From positions 1,116,001-1,180,000 of the forward strand of contig JANTQA010000045.1 in the NCBI GenBank assembly GCA_027625915.1: a DNA stretch of 64,000 nucleotides, in the 5' to 3' direction. Below, piece after piece: positions 46,410 to 57,113 of this stretch. A program made the position numbers and the translations under genes. Source of the stretch: Anaeramoeba flamelloides (Eukaryota; Metamonada; Anaeramoebidae). Each line of letters opens with the position of its first letter. Position 1 is the stretch's first letter. The notes under the pieces were generated by a model. That model saw only the letters and a program-made list of their open reading frames with translations, had not been told where the DNA came from and did not search any database.

Positions 46410-47960
46410 TTAAGCTACTATTAAACTAAAAAAAATCTTTAATTAAATTTAATAGCAAATTCAAAAAAATTTTGACCACATACCGAAATTGGAAAAACCA
46501 TGTAAAAATCATATTACAACAAAACCAAAGTTACTTTCAAAGCTATTTTCCAAAATAACTAATTATTTTCAAAAGTTTTTTCTAGTTTTCTCATTTTTGT
46601 AAAGTTCAAAATCCAACATATTAATGAATTATTTCAAAAAAAAAATATTTTCTTTGAAAGAAGATACAAATTTAATGATCTGTGAAGGAATTTTACAAAA
46701 ATACACTTTAAAAACAAAACGATCAAGCTCTAATATAACCTTGTATAAAAAATTGACTTAATTTCCAAAAAATTAAAATATTTCTTTGAAACTAGTAAAA
46801 AAATCAATTTTATTATTTATTCACAGAATAATTTCAAATCAATTTTTTCTTTTTATTGAATAAAAAAATATAAGAAAAAAAATCAAACAACCAAATTAAA
46901 AACTTTCCCAATATACTTTTTTAAAACCTATAAAATACAACTTATAATCGAAAGAAATACATTTTAATTTGATGGTTTATAATCAATAATTAATAACCCA
47001 ATTTTAATTTTTTCACTAGGTTATTAACAACACAAAGATTAAATTTATATCAATAGGTTTTCACTATTATTTCTCAATTTTTTTAAAGATTTTCAAACAA
47101 ATAAAACTAATTAAAATATAAAATCTAACAAAAAAAAAATAATAGATTTTTTTTTTATCATTATTTTTTATTAATAAAGTTTAAATTACATTCTAGATGC
47201 CCTTAGACTTGAATTCCCTTTCACCAATTTAACCACGAAATCATATATTTCACAATTATTAATTAATAAAAATAATTTCAAACTATCATTGTTTAAAATT
47301 ATTTCATTAAGATTTATTTCTCATAATTTATTTTGAAAAATTAATTCATATTTTTCATAGAAAGGACATACCCATCAAAAATAATCAATATTTTCTATAA
47401 TTTCTTTCTTTTTGTACTTTAAAGATAAAGGACAAAACTTTTTTGAATTTTTATTGATTACATAGTAATATCTAATAGAGCAATTAGTCAATTTTAAAAA
47501 TAATAGATATTATCAAATAACAGATTTTAATTACTAATAGTTCCTTGTTTATACACTGAATTTTTGAAAAAAAATATTGCCTAATCTTTTTAATTTCAAG
47601 AACTTATATTTATGAATAAAATAGAAGATGAATTTAGAAAGATTTTCAAGGATTCAATATTTGAATTGTTTTTATTGTATTTTTAAAATAAGATTAAAGT
47701 TTCAAAGTTATTTTGTTCATAAAGACTCCTAGAAATTATTAAAGGTGAGACTTCTTTATAATAAAAATGTTTTAACAAATTTTGGTTTTTCTGTTTTGAT
47801 CCTAAAAATCTAACAAAAAAGTAGAGAGATCTTTTGACTGAAAATTTAATTGGTGAAAAAAATGAAGAATCTTCCAAAAAATGATTAACTCATTTCTCTA
47901 AGATTGATAAAAAGAATTAACATATCGTGCTTTATTGTATCCTTGTATAAATAATTTCTC
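46410..47960 (+). repeat. Dispersed duplication, copy 2
   Basis: Pairs with 42540-45000. A minus-strand frame at 47877-47683 (FVRFLGSKQKNQNLLKHFYY, KEVSPLIISRSLYEQNNFE) looks like a decaying coding sequence; the same reading is further broken in copy 1 near 44700-44900. Family unknown. Confidence 0.5.
47148..47496 (-). mobile_element. 5'-truncated LINE tail with target duplication
   Basis: About 350 bases flanked by AAAATAATAGAT on both sides (47136-47147 and 47497-47508); the other duplication copy near 43993 has the site once. A T-run at the left marks the 3' end of a minus-strand element. Its broken frame reads YYVINKNSKKFCPLSLKY and ENIDYF then WVCPFYEKYE, again the zf-RVT C-terminus. 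Confidence 0.65.
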
Positions 47961-48156
47961 TATTACCTTTGAGGAAAATAAATAAATAAGGGTTACTAGT
48001 GCCTTAACCAGATTTTTTAAGTCAAACTATTTTACTTTAAAAATAATAAAGGCAAATGTAAAATCATTTTTTCGTTTTATTTTTACTTTTTCAACCAAAT
48101 TACCCCATTCACTGATCGACACCATTTTGAAAATAGTGTTCTTCTTGTTTTAATTA

Positions 48157-51100
48157 ATGTCAGAAACTTTTCAAACAACATCAAAAACTGATCCAAATAA
48201 TGAACCAAAGCAGAAGGAAATAACAAATAATTTTGAAGAAACAGAAATAGAAACAAAAACAAAAACAAAAACATACTCCGAAACAAAAATGGAAAAGGAA
48301 TTGTCCCAAGTATTAAAAAGACAACGTACTTTATATGAGAATAGTGTGTCAATTTCACAAGATGTCAGGGAATTATCACAAAAAGTAAATTCTGTTGAAT
48401 ACTTTAATTTAATATCTTTAAAAAGACAGCTTCATAAGGGAACACACAAGAAATTTCAAAAACAAGCAAAAGAACTCGGGAAAGCAAAAGATTACCGATT
48501 CCGAGATTCTGAAGAATGGTACCAATTCCAGTTATTTAATCTTGAAAAATTAGTTGAAAAAGAAACAATCAAAATCAATAACCATTTTGAAAAGGCATCA
48601 AGACAACTCACACAAGAGTTAATAGAAAAAATTAAAGAAGGCAAAGGGATGCTCTCAAGAGGAGTGAGCCCACAAAATTCTTTTTATATTTTTGAAAAAA
48701 CAAACGAAAAAAGAAATAAGAAAAATTGTTCGAATCTTACAGAGATTGAAGCAAAAGGTATGCCTTTTTGGTTTTGGTTTTCTTTTTCTTTTTCTTTTTC
48801 TTTTTCTTTTTCATTTTGGTTTTTTTTTTTCATTTTCTTTTTCATTTTTAATTCGTTTACCTTGCAATAATATCGCTCCCTTCTTTCAAATTCAATTTAA
48901 ATCCAAATTTTGCTGATTAGTGAAAATTTGTCAAAATGTTAAAAAGTCTCAAAGGTTTTTGATAATACTATTAAATCCAAAAAATTATTGAGTTCAAGTT
49001 CCCTTTTGTGAATATTTTGAACTCGCTTTTCAAAAAGAAGAAGAAAGAATTTTATTCCTTTAAATTCAAAGAAACTCTGATAAAAAAACAGTTGGTTTTG
49101 GAAATCTTCTTTTGAAGAAGGTGCTATGAAAGTTAAGGTTTACAATCCCTGAAACTGGAAAAAAGTTTATCTTGTATTGGGTGTGGTGACTTGTTATTTT
49201 GGTTCTTAGCTGATCGATCCACAACTAAGTTTGGATCGTATAGGTGGTTGAAAAATGCTATTTTTGTCATTTTATTTTTTTTCCGAAATCCAGATTGATG
49301 AGTATAAGATTAATTGATTGGAAGGTATTTAATTGAAAGTGTTAATTTTTGGGTTGTCAATTGAAATTATCATTTTCCTTTTACAGAATTAGGAGTATAG
49401 TAGGGAAAAAAATACCGGACATGAAAAAAATCCCGGAAAAGATTTTTAATTGTGAATATTAGTAAAATTTTTGTCTAATTTCAATCAAATCCTTATTATA
49501 AATAACCAATTTTTTTATGAGATTAGTAATAAACCTACCTAAAGTTCATCAAAGTAAGGTGTCTCTAGAATACCCGAGTAATTGTTTGATAGCCAAATGT
49601 TGATCAACTTTTTTTGGAAAAACAATCCAGTTTTATTGAGGTTTACTAGAGTTTGGAAAATGATAATTTTTCTTCTTGTTTTTTGATTGGTTGAATGGTG
49701 TTTTGAACAAGTGTGATTTCAACAATCATCATTCTAATAAGTGGGGGGGTTATAATTGAAAAAGTTCGATTCTTAAAAAAAGGAATTTGATTGTAAATAG
49801 CTGAAATTACATAATAATTTTACTAATATTCACAATTAAAAATCTTGTCCGGGATTTTTTTCATGTCCGGTATTTTTTTCACTGCTCTAAATAAAAAAAA
49901 ATTTTTTTACAAGCATCAAATAATACAAAGCGTAAATAAAAATTTCAACACAGAAAACAAAAAACTCAATTACTAATTAAATATCTTCCAATTAATTAAT
50001 CTTAGACTCATCAATTCGGATTTCGGAAAAAAAAAAATAAAATGACAAAAATAGCATTTTTCAACCACCTATACTATCCAAACTTAGTTGTGGATCGATC
50101 AGCTAAGAACCAAAATAACAAGTTGCCACACCCAATACAAGATAATCTTTTTTCCAGTTTCAGGGATTGTAAACCTTAAGTAATGGCTTTTAAAAAAAGA
50201 AAATGTAGCAAAAAATTTTTATTACCTTTTTTTGAATTTATTACTTATCTTCAAAATTGATTCACACCTGCATTAAAGTAATATTTTTACTCTATCACAC
50301 AGCGACATATAAAAGTGATCCTAACCTATGACTAAAATCGAATTGCAAGTTGTACCGAGGATATAAAAACAAAAATAACTCAATTTTTGAAAATTGTTTG
50401 AATTAAAATCTTTTCAAATGTTTTATAGTGACGTAAATAACTCGTGTTAACAACCCTTAACCAATTACAAAAATTTTACTCAAGCTTTTTTTTCAGGCTT
50501 GGGTATTGGAAGATTAGAAGACACACATACACTTGAATCAGATTTAAATTGATTTTAGAGGTTAGATCTTTGATTTGTCTCAATGGTTCAATAATATTAA
50601 ATGCTTTGGTTTCAAAAATTTAGTCATATTTACAAAATTTCTGAGGCTAAATTGATTTTTTAAATTAAATTTCAAAAAATGATCTTTTTCTCATTTTTTT
50701 ATCAAAAAATTACATTGTAGTCATTCAATATCTCCATAATTCTTTTTTAAAAATTTATTTTAAGAACCCTATTTCTTGTTTATATACTGTTTTCATCCTA
50801 TATTGATTGTTTTTTTTTTCTTTCTACAGTCAGCCAATATTTCTAACCATGGGTTATATTTATGTAATGGATTAAAATAAATAACACGCTTTATTTAAAC
50901 TACTGTACATTTAAACATAAACACCATTTCAAAAATTGTGACTCACTTGAAATAATAAATTGAAAAAAATATATATCACTTAAATGTTCAAGAACAACAA
51001 ATAATTAAATCTTATTTTTAATTCACTTTGAAATTATTCTAAATATACAGCCGTCCCAGCCCTACCGTGAAATTTGACAGACATAGAAATTGACTTTTTT

Positions 51101-52850
51101 GTCTCTGTTAAACACAAAAATAAAAATCTTCTATTATACGCTATTACAGATTTTATGGTTTGACATAATTTTTTTTTAAAAATTCTTATGTGATTCAAAC
51201 TGAGAAAAAAATCTTGTTGTTTTTGAAACAAATTCAAAAATCCAAAACAAAGATTCCCAAGAATGGAGATCCAATTTAGTAATTTCTTTAAAATGGTCCT
51301 GCCTTTTGATTTTTAGGTGTTTAGAAATTGAAGATCCTGAAAAAAATTGAAAAATTTTTGTAAATTGTTCATCATCGATAATGTTTGAAGTGAAAAATTC
51401 AAATATAAATTTTTTCTCTATGAGAAATTTTTGCTCTCTTATAAAATTTCACGGTTTGTAATATGCTATCACACGACCCTAAAATCCTGCGAAAGAAATG
51501 AAAGTGTGAGATAGAAAATGAATTTTCTGTTTATCATAGATTTCACGGTAGGGTTGGAATGGCTGTATAAAAACATGATATTTCAAAATAACAAATAAAA
51601 ATACAACCAAAAACTAAAAAAAAGTTCGTCATAATCTTTGAAATGAGCATAACCAATTTTTTATTACTGAACTCTCATTGAAAAAAAGATTAACAACAAA
51701 TTTTTTTACTAATAATTAAATTCATTTTAAAAGACATTACACAGTCTTAATTTTCTAGTGATTATTTGTCTTTTCGAAGATCTTTTTTTGTTTCAACATG
51801 ATCTTTTGTAAAAAAAAAAAAAAAAAAGAACAAGAAAAAAAAAAAAAAAAAAAAAAAAATTTCTAAAAATGGTTAAGAAACATATCTTAAAATTTATCCT
51901 TCTTAAAATTAAAATCAGTATAGCTTAATTATATTTACTTAAAAGTTAATTGTCCTAATTCTTTTTGTGGTTGTAATGAGACTTTTCTTTTTAAATCAAT
52001 CCCCATGAATAATACAAAAGATTTAATTTTCAAAATTTGTACAAAAAAAAATGTAATGATAATCATGTAATTTTACGATTGTAAATCTTGAAAAAGTAAC
52101 ATTCCAAAATATAATAAAATAAATAAATAAAATAATAATAAAAAAAAAATTGTATTAGATAACTGTTTGTATAATTACAATAATTCATTCCAAAAAAATT
52201 TTATTTTATTAAAAAAATTACTATTTTTTTTATAGTTAATAAAGTTATGGTTGGGCTTAAAGAGCAAGATATTCAAAAAGACCTTCAAACAATACAAAAT
52301 CATTTCTCTGAACATACAAAAAACCAAAAGGAAGATAAAACCAGAGAAAAAAACCATCGTATTGTGGTGGAAATTCAAGGGAAACATTTGATTTACGATA
52401 AAATTAATTTTTTCAATGGATCTGGTGTTTATTTAAAAGCAGAAAGAGAAGATTCTTTATTTGGAATAATCACTAATATTACAAAAGATAATGTAATTAT
52501 TTTTTTTATTTTTATATTTTTTTTTATTTAATTAATTTCTTAATTAATAATTAAATATAAGCATCAGTAAAAATTTTTGTATACAAAGTTTCTTTTTAAT
52601 TCAATCTCAACACCATTTTTAGTTGTTAGACATAATTAAAAACAAAATATTAATCCAAATGTTTTTTTTTTTCATGACTTTCTAATGTTATATTCACTTA
52701 CCCCCAAACAAATTTTTTATTATAAAAATTCCTTTTTTTAAAAAAAAATAGATTATAATAAAGCACCCGGATGGGAAAGAAAGCGAAATATTATTATCTC
52801 AATTGCGAAAAAACAAATACCAACTCTCTACAGTTTCCTCTCTTTTATAA
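48157..52850 (+). CDS. SDS3: Sds3/BRMS1-family subunit of the Sin3 histone deacetylase complex
   Basis: Three exons, 48157..48757, 52236..52492 and 52752..52850, give 318 residues; donors GTATGC and GTAATT, acceptors TAG, phases 1 and 0, both consistent. Residues 45-165 form a long coiled coil with LKRQLHKGTHKKFQKQAKEL, DSEEWYQFQLFNLEKLVEKE and SRQLTQELIEKIKE, matching the Sds3 pattern (a GTHPE-like bend, then xxWRxYQLxxIExxFExE). The last two exons carry the conserved C-terminal module: GKHLIYDKINFFNGSGVYLK, SLFGIITNITKDN then IIIKHPDGKESEILLSQLRK and NKYQL. This is the block shared by yeast Sds3, human SUDS3 and BRMS1, which bind Sin3 and the deacetylase. Length equals SUDS3 (about 330). 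Reading through donor 1 gives a Phe-Ser repeat tail, so that part is intron. The exon join is by phase and homology. Confidence 0.85.
49137..50175. mobile_element. TTAA-flanked MITE, copy with intact borders
   Basis: TTAA at 49133-49136 and 50176-50179; ends GGTTTACAATCCCTGAAA and TTTCAGGGATTGTAAACC. The flanking sequence joined across TTAA (GCTATGAAAG-TTAA-GTAATGG) exists unbroken at 46274-46292, a direct empty site. Without the nested element it is about 547 bp, like copy 1. Confidence 0.85.
49398..49887. mobile_element. TA-flanked MITE, family E, copy 2, nested
   Basis: 490 bp, nearly identical to 39730-40217 including both ends and the GTGGGGGGGTTATAATTG block. TA at 49396-49397 and 49888-49889. 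It interrupts the loop of the TTAA MITE, so it is the younger insertion. Confidence 0.85.
50426..50905. mobile_element. TA-flanked MITE, family A, copy 3 (inverted)
   Basis: Left end TAGTGACGTAAATAACTCG, right end complement of CAGTAGTTTAAATAAAGCG, TA at both borders. Internal text is the reverse complement of the other two copies. It landed at the start of the 50906 repeat. Confidence 0.7.
50906..51820 (+). repeat. Dispersed repeat, copy 3 of 3, split by a MITE
   Basis: The outer parts match 36958-37345: CACCATTTCAAAAATTGTGA at left and ACAGTCTTAATTTTCTAGTG at right. The middle is displaced by the family G element. Confidence 0.6.
51048..51565. mobile_element. TA-flanked MITE, family G
   Basis: Ends CAGCCGTCCCAGCCCTACCG and CGGTAGGGTTGGAATGGCTG, then TGAAAT on both sides; 518 bp; TA on both borders. 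The unbroken repeat at about 37095 (TATATATAAAAACAC) and 24120 shows the pre-insertion TA. The minus-strand frame inside is not a gene. Confidence 0.8.
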
Positions 52851-53639
52851 TGATAGATAGATTCTTATTTAGTTATTTTTTCTTATTTTTATTTTTATTG
52901 AAGATTAAAGTTGAAGGGGAAAAAAATTATAAATGAATGGAAGATACAAATCTGATATAAAGTTATTCAAATAGCAGGCGATTTTGATTCAAATCCACTT
53001 TTAATATGTTTATAATGGTTGTATTACTCTGAGAGAGATCTCACGAGTATGATTACCGTATACCAGCATTTATTTTTTGAAATCTTGTTGAAATAATTGG
53101 TGGTGATTAAAAATAATAAAAAAGGATCATTTATATTCTTAAATGAAAAATAATAGTGATAAACTAAAAAAACCGATTATTTTTAAATGGGTTGCAAGTT
53201 TTTGCATGGAATTTTCTTTGTATTTAAAAACTTAATATTTGAATTTTTTCCCTTCTTTTCTTCTCTTTTTTAATCAAAATTATTATTTTTTTTTTTTGAG
53301 ATTTCCTCGCTTGAGAGAAATAAGAAGTTAATCTTCACTTAAAAATAAATAAATTAAGCATTAGATTACTTTTTTTTTTTGTTTTACCCCCATTTTTTTT
53401 TATTATATTTTTAATAATTCCAAATTAATTTCTAGTTTTAGAATGAAATAATAATAATTAAAATAGAAAAAAACAATATCACCAATAAGAAAATAAAAAA
53501 ATTTAATAATTTATTTATTTATTCAGAGAAACGAGCAATTAAAGATAATTTGATTCAATACACCAAAACTAAAATTTCAAGTCCTTACTACTATAAAAAA
53601 ATTTTTTTGAAATGGAAAAAAACAAATTAGTAATTTTTA

Positions 53640-54240
53640 GAAAAACCTTCAACCAATCAAAAACCAACCAACCTATGATGTACTGACGATCTCCAAGATT
53701 CAATAATCAAAAAAGAGGACATTTTGAGAAAAAACATCAAAGAACGATACCCAATTTCTAATTTGATTATTTTTGAAATATAATTTTGAAAATAACTATG
53801 TTAGTTTTGAAGTGTTACTCTTCATATTTTTTATGATCTCAAAGATTTTTTTTTTTCAATTTTTTCAATTCTCAAATGAGTGATTTTTATATCAAGAATG
53901 TTACAAAATCCTTACAATGTCAAATTTAAAGGGTTACCAAAAAACCAAAAATTATATTAAATTGATACAAATTAATTCTGTACTGTAAGAAAAGCAATTG
54001 TTCTTAAATTGAAGACATTTAACCCAGTGGAAATGTAAAATAAATAAAAAAAATAATTTTTATTTTAAAATTTGGATTTTTTAGAATTGAGAGCTACTTT
54101 GTTTTTTTTATATTAATCAAATTTTATGACAATAAGTAGCTCTTAAAAGATATTTTGTTACTTGAGGTTTTTTCAATCAAAAGAAGGACAATTTCACAAT
54201 ATCATTTTTAGTATTAAGTTTCTCCTTGAGTCTGGGGCAA
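53640..54240 (+). repeat. Dispersed repeat, copy 2 (pair with 3180-3790)
   Basis: Aligns from CAATCAAAAACCAACCAACC through GTTTTGAAGTGTTACTCTTC to a GTTTCTCCTTGAGTCTGG block (copy 1: GTCGCCCCTTGAGTATGG). The open frame of copy 1 is closed here. Confidence 0.5.
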
Positions 54241-54299
54241 ATCTACATAAAATTACTCGTACCTGAATAAAAATATCAATTGAGCAACCCAAAAATCAC

Positions 54300-55345
54300 A
54301 TTTTTCTTCATTACCGTTCAACCTTTTAGTCTTTCCGCTTTTCAATTCGAATTTTGATATATAAAAAAAATTGCCAATAACTGCCTTTTTGAACCACTAT
54401 TAAACCCCTAGTACCAGAAGAAAAGCAAAAAATGGATTTTTTATTTGCTCATTTTTTTTGTAAATTAACTTTTTTGGAATATTATTAAATTCGAGTTTTG
54501 AACCAAGTATTTGACTAGGTTTGATTAATCATTTTTTTTTTACATTTCAGGCAACCTTTTATTCAGGGGATTTTTAAAAAAGGAGATTATTAAAGAATGA
54601 CAAAATATTAGATATTTTTTTGGTTTAAGGTATTTACCAAAAAAGTGGTGCATTTTTTTTTACATTTCAGAAAAAAATTATACGTTTTAGTCGAGCTATT
54701 GGTTACCAGACCCTTCCAAATTAAGTTAAATATTAATAACTATTGAATCAATGACTAGGGTATTTATTTTGAAATATGTTGGTTGAAATATTACCAAAGA
54801 TTGATCAAAAAAAAATAATACTTTTTTTGATGAAAACAATGTACGACCAATTTCAATAAAAAACTGGAAATATGGAAAGTTTACAAATGATTTTTTAAAC
54901 AATAAAAAGCAGTTATTTGTATTCAATTCTCTAGAAAATTTGTTGATATTACACAAGTTATCAAAATAATTTTTTCGATCAAAAAGAAAATAATAAATAA
55001 GAATTATCACCTGATCAAAAAATATTAGATAAATTCGAGATCAGAAAATTTAATATCTTTTATTATATGTAAAACAATAACTTGAAAAAAATTGAATTAT
55101 AATCAAGAATCAATAAATGGTTGTTAATGATTTTGTATATTTAAATACTTTTTTGAAGATTAGATTAATAAATATATTTTAAAATACATTTTCCCCACTT
55201 TTTTTGAAATAGTGTATACTGGGGATAGGACCATAAAAATCATACTAAGACCACGACCAATCAGCTAATAACCAAAATAACATACTGCTTTACTCCCAAC
55301 ACAAGATACTCTTTTTTTCAAATTTCAGGTATGTTATCATTAAGT
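54300..55345. mobile_element. Old TTAA MITE split by a dispersed repeat
   Basis: TTTCAATTCGAATTTTGATA and CCACTATTAAACCCCTAGTA at the left, and GACCAATCAGCTAATAACC with CCAACACAAGATACTC at the right, are consecutive parts of the right arm of the TTAA MITE. Between them lies the 54640-55220 repeat, marking that repeat as a mobile unit. Confidence 0.5.
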
Positions 55346-55594
55346 TAATCAATTTGAAGTTCAAAGTCTTATTTGATTAGATCAATTCAAATAATCAACC
55401 AATCGAATTTTTGAAAACTTTACTATTTCACAATATTAAGAATTTGGTTTTTCTGGATGAGCTTAACCAAAAAAAAGGTTAACAATGAGGAAAGTTAACT
55501 TTTTTAAAGGTATCTATCTCCTTTTCTACTTACTTTGATCATTTTTTCTCTTTTTCTTCAACTTCTAAAAAGCGAGATTTTTTTCCAAAATTGA

Positions 55595-57113
55595 ATGTTC
55601 CAAAACTTAATTCAAAGTTTTGGTGATTTAATTGCACCACAAACAAAATCAAGTCTAGAAGTTCTACAGGAGAATTGGAAACAAGTTATAGAATATTATT
55701 CAAAAACAGATCTTATGCAAAACGAAGGTAAGTAATCCTTTTTTCATCAACGATCTGATGTTCTTTCTTTTATTGTGGATTATTTTAAATGAACAAAAAC
55801 CGATATTTACTTGTCTTTGGATCCAAAGAAAAAATATATGGGAATATTCAAAAGATTTTTGAGTTAATTAATGAGGAAACAATGAAGGAAGAAGAAGAAG
55901 AAGAAGAAAAACCTTGTACAGAATTTTTTATTGAAAAAAGAATTATCGATACCATTATTCTTGTTGCTTCGAAAAATGTAATTGCCACTTGTCTTAATCT
56001 TGGAATTTCTTTTCTTGGCTTCTAAAAAATAAAAAATACAAAATACAGAATCTTGCTAATAAATTAACAACCAAAACTTTGATTGTATCATTACTGTCTT
56101 CAATATAGGTCCCCAAAGGTGTCTTAAAAATTGTATTAGAGGAATTGACAAATCTTTGCAAAATATCACCTCAACTTTTGCCACACATTTCCATTTATAA
56201 ACCAATAAAAAACTTATTAGATGAAATTGAACAATTACAAGCAAAAGTATACCGAGAGGAAATATTAACATTTTTGTGTTGTTTGGTTGACGTAATTTCT
56301 GATAACCCAAGTTTTGTTCAATTTTTTTTTGATTATGAAAAGATTAAGAACAAAAATGAAAAATTTCAACAAGCAAACAAGATCAAAACAAAACAAAAAG
56401 AAAAGGAAAAAGAAAAGAAAAAAGAAAAGGAAAAAGGAAAAGAAAAAGAAAAAGAAATAGAAAAAGAAATAGAAATAGAAAAAGAAAAGAAAAACGAAAA
56501 AGAAAAAGAAAAAGAAAAGGAAAAAGAAAAAGAAAAAGAAAAAGAAAAAGAAAAAGAAAAAGAAAAAGAAAAAGAAAAAGAAATAGAAAAGGAAATAGAA
56601 AAGGAAATAGAAATAGAAAAGGAAAAAGAAAAGGAAAATGAAAAGGAAAAAGAAATAGAAATTATTGAGACAAACAAATCAACAAAAACAAAAAAAAAAC
56701 AGAAGGACAAAAACAGCTCATTTGATTATTCAGAAAATGTCTTTGTAAAAAAAACAATTAATGAAAAATCCAAATTTGTAATTTTTACAAGCTTACTAAA
56801 AGGTTTTGATGAAATTGGTCAAATAGGAGATAAAGTCAAAATTGCAATCATTAAATGTTTAGAATTACCATTTGAAGGATTAGATCATTTTATTGTGACA
56901 AAGACCAAATTTATTCCTATACTTGTCGATTCTTTGATTTCATTTTATTCAGATTTACAACCAACAAAAATTGAAAAAAAAAATTCCAATCAATTTGTTT
57001 CTTCAAATACGGAAAATTCCTTTAACTCAAAACAAATTTTTCAAAATCATATGAAATTTATTAACTTTGTTGTCAAAATCGCTCCTAATGTTTGTTATCC
57101 ATCCACTTACTAA
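55595..57113 (+). CDS. FHIP/RAI16-like protein (FTS-Hook-interacting family) with KE insertion
   Basis: Three exons, 55595..55727, 55829..55977 and 56109..57113, encode 428 residues; donors GTAAGT and GTAATT, acceptors AAAG and ATAG, phases 1 and 0. Exon 1 has ENWKQVIEYYSKTDLM (the HWxxIxxYY opening of FHIP proteins). Exon 2 has KPCTEFFIEKRIIDTIILVA (PCLEYLLExxILxxL). Exon 3 has VPKGVLKIVLEELTNL, SPQLLPHISIYKPIKNLLDE and EEILTFLCCLVDVISDNPSF, the order found in FHIP1/FHIP2, which link FTS-Hook complexes and dynein to Rab5 or Rab1 cargo. Residues about 190-280 are a KE repeat. Then LFKGF-type helices resume (FIVTKTKFIPILVDSLISFY) and the frame ends after VVKIAPNVCYPSTY. Family members are usually 700-1000 residues, so the C-terminal half is missing or on unseen exons. 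The exon 2 acceptor is the least certain junction. Confidence 0.75.
56385..56665 (+). repeat. In-frame AAAGAA (Lys-Glu) repeat inside the FHIP-like gene
   Basis: Six-base AAAGAA units with occasional ATA (Ile) and AGG changes code for alternating Lys and Glu over about 90 residues. It falls between two conserved helical blocks, where metazoan FHIPs have a loop. The antisense frame (Phe-Ser repeats) is its shadow. Confidence 0.85.

Larger units (their letters stand above)
48758..52235 (+). other. 3.5-kb intron 1 of the Sds3-like gene
   Basis: The intron starts with a CT-rich TTTTTC repeat. It then holds, in order: a TTAA MITE with a family E MITE nested in it (49137-50175), a family A MITE (50426-50905), and a dispersed repeat (50906-51820) split by a family G MITE (51048-51565). 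Together these account for about 2.4 kb. No coding exon was found inside. Confidence 0.75.
52851..55594. other. Intergenic DNA between Sds3-like and FHIP-like genes
   Basis: No gene. Contains repeat copy 53640-54240 (pair of 3180-3790), two pieces of a TTAA MITE (54300-54425 and 55230-55345) separated by a 54640-55220 repeat, and a short unique stretch before the FHIP-like start codon. Confidence 0.55.

Noticed and set aside
48921-48991. A short second exon for the 48157 gene after a GATTAG acceptor
   Set aside because: It adds a meaningless tail, whereas the 52236 exon restores a known domain in phase.
55789-56025. Reading exon 2 of the FHIP-like gene from the ATG at 55789 to the stop at 56025
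   Set aside because: The domain order requires leaving at the GTAATT donor after 55977 and joining VPKGVLKIVLEEL; the later codons are intron.
56366-56710. Minus-strand Phe-Ser repeat protein
   Set aside because: Antisense of the KE repeat in the FHIP-like exon 3.
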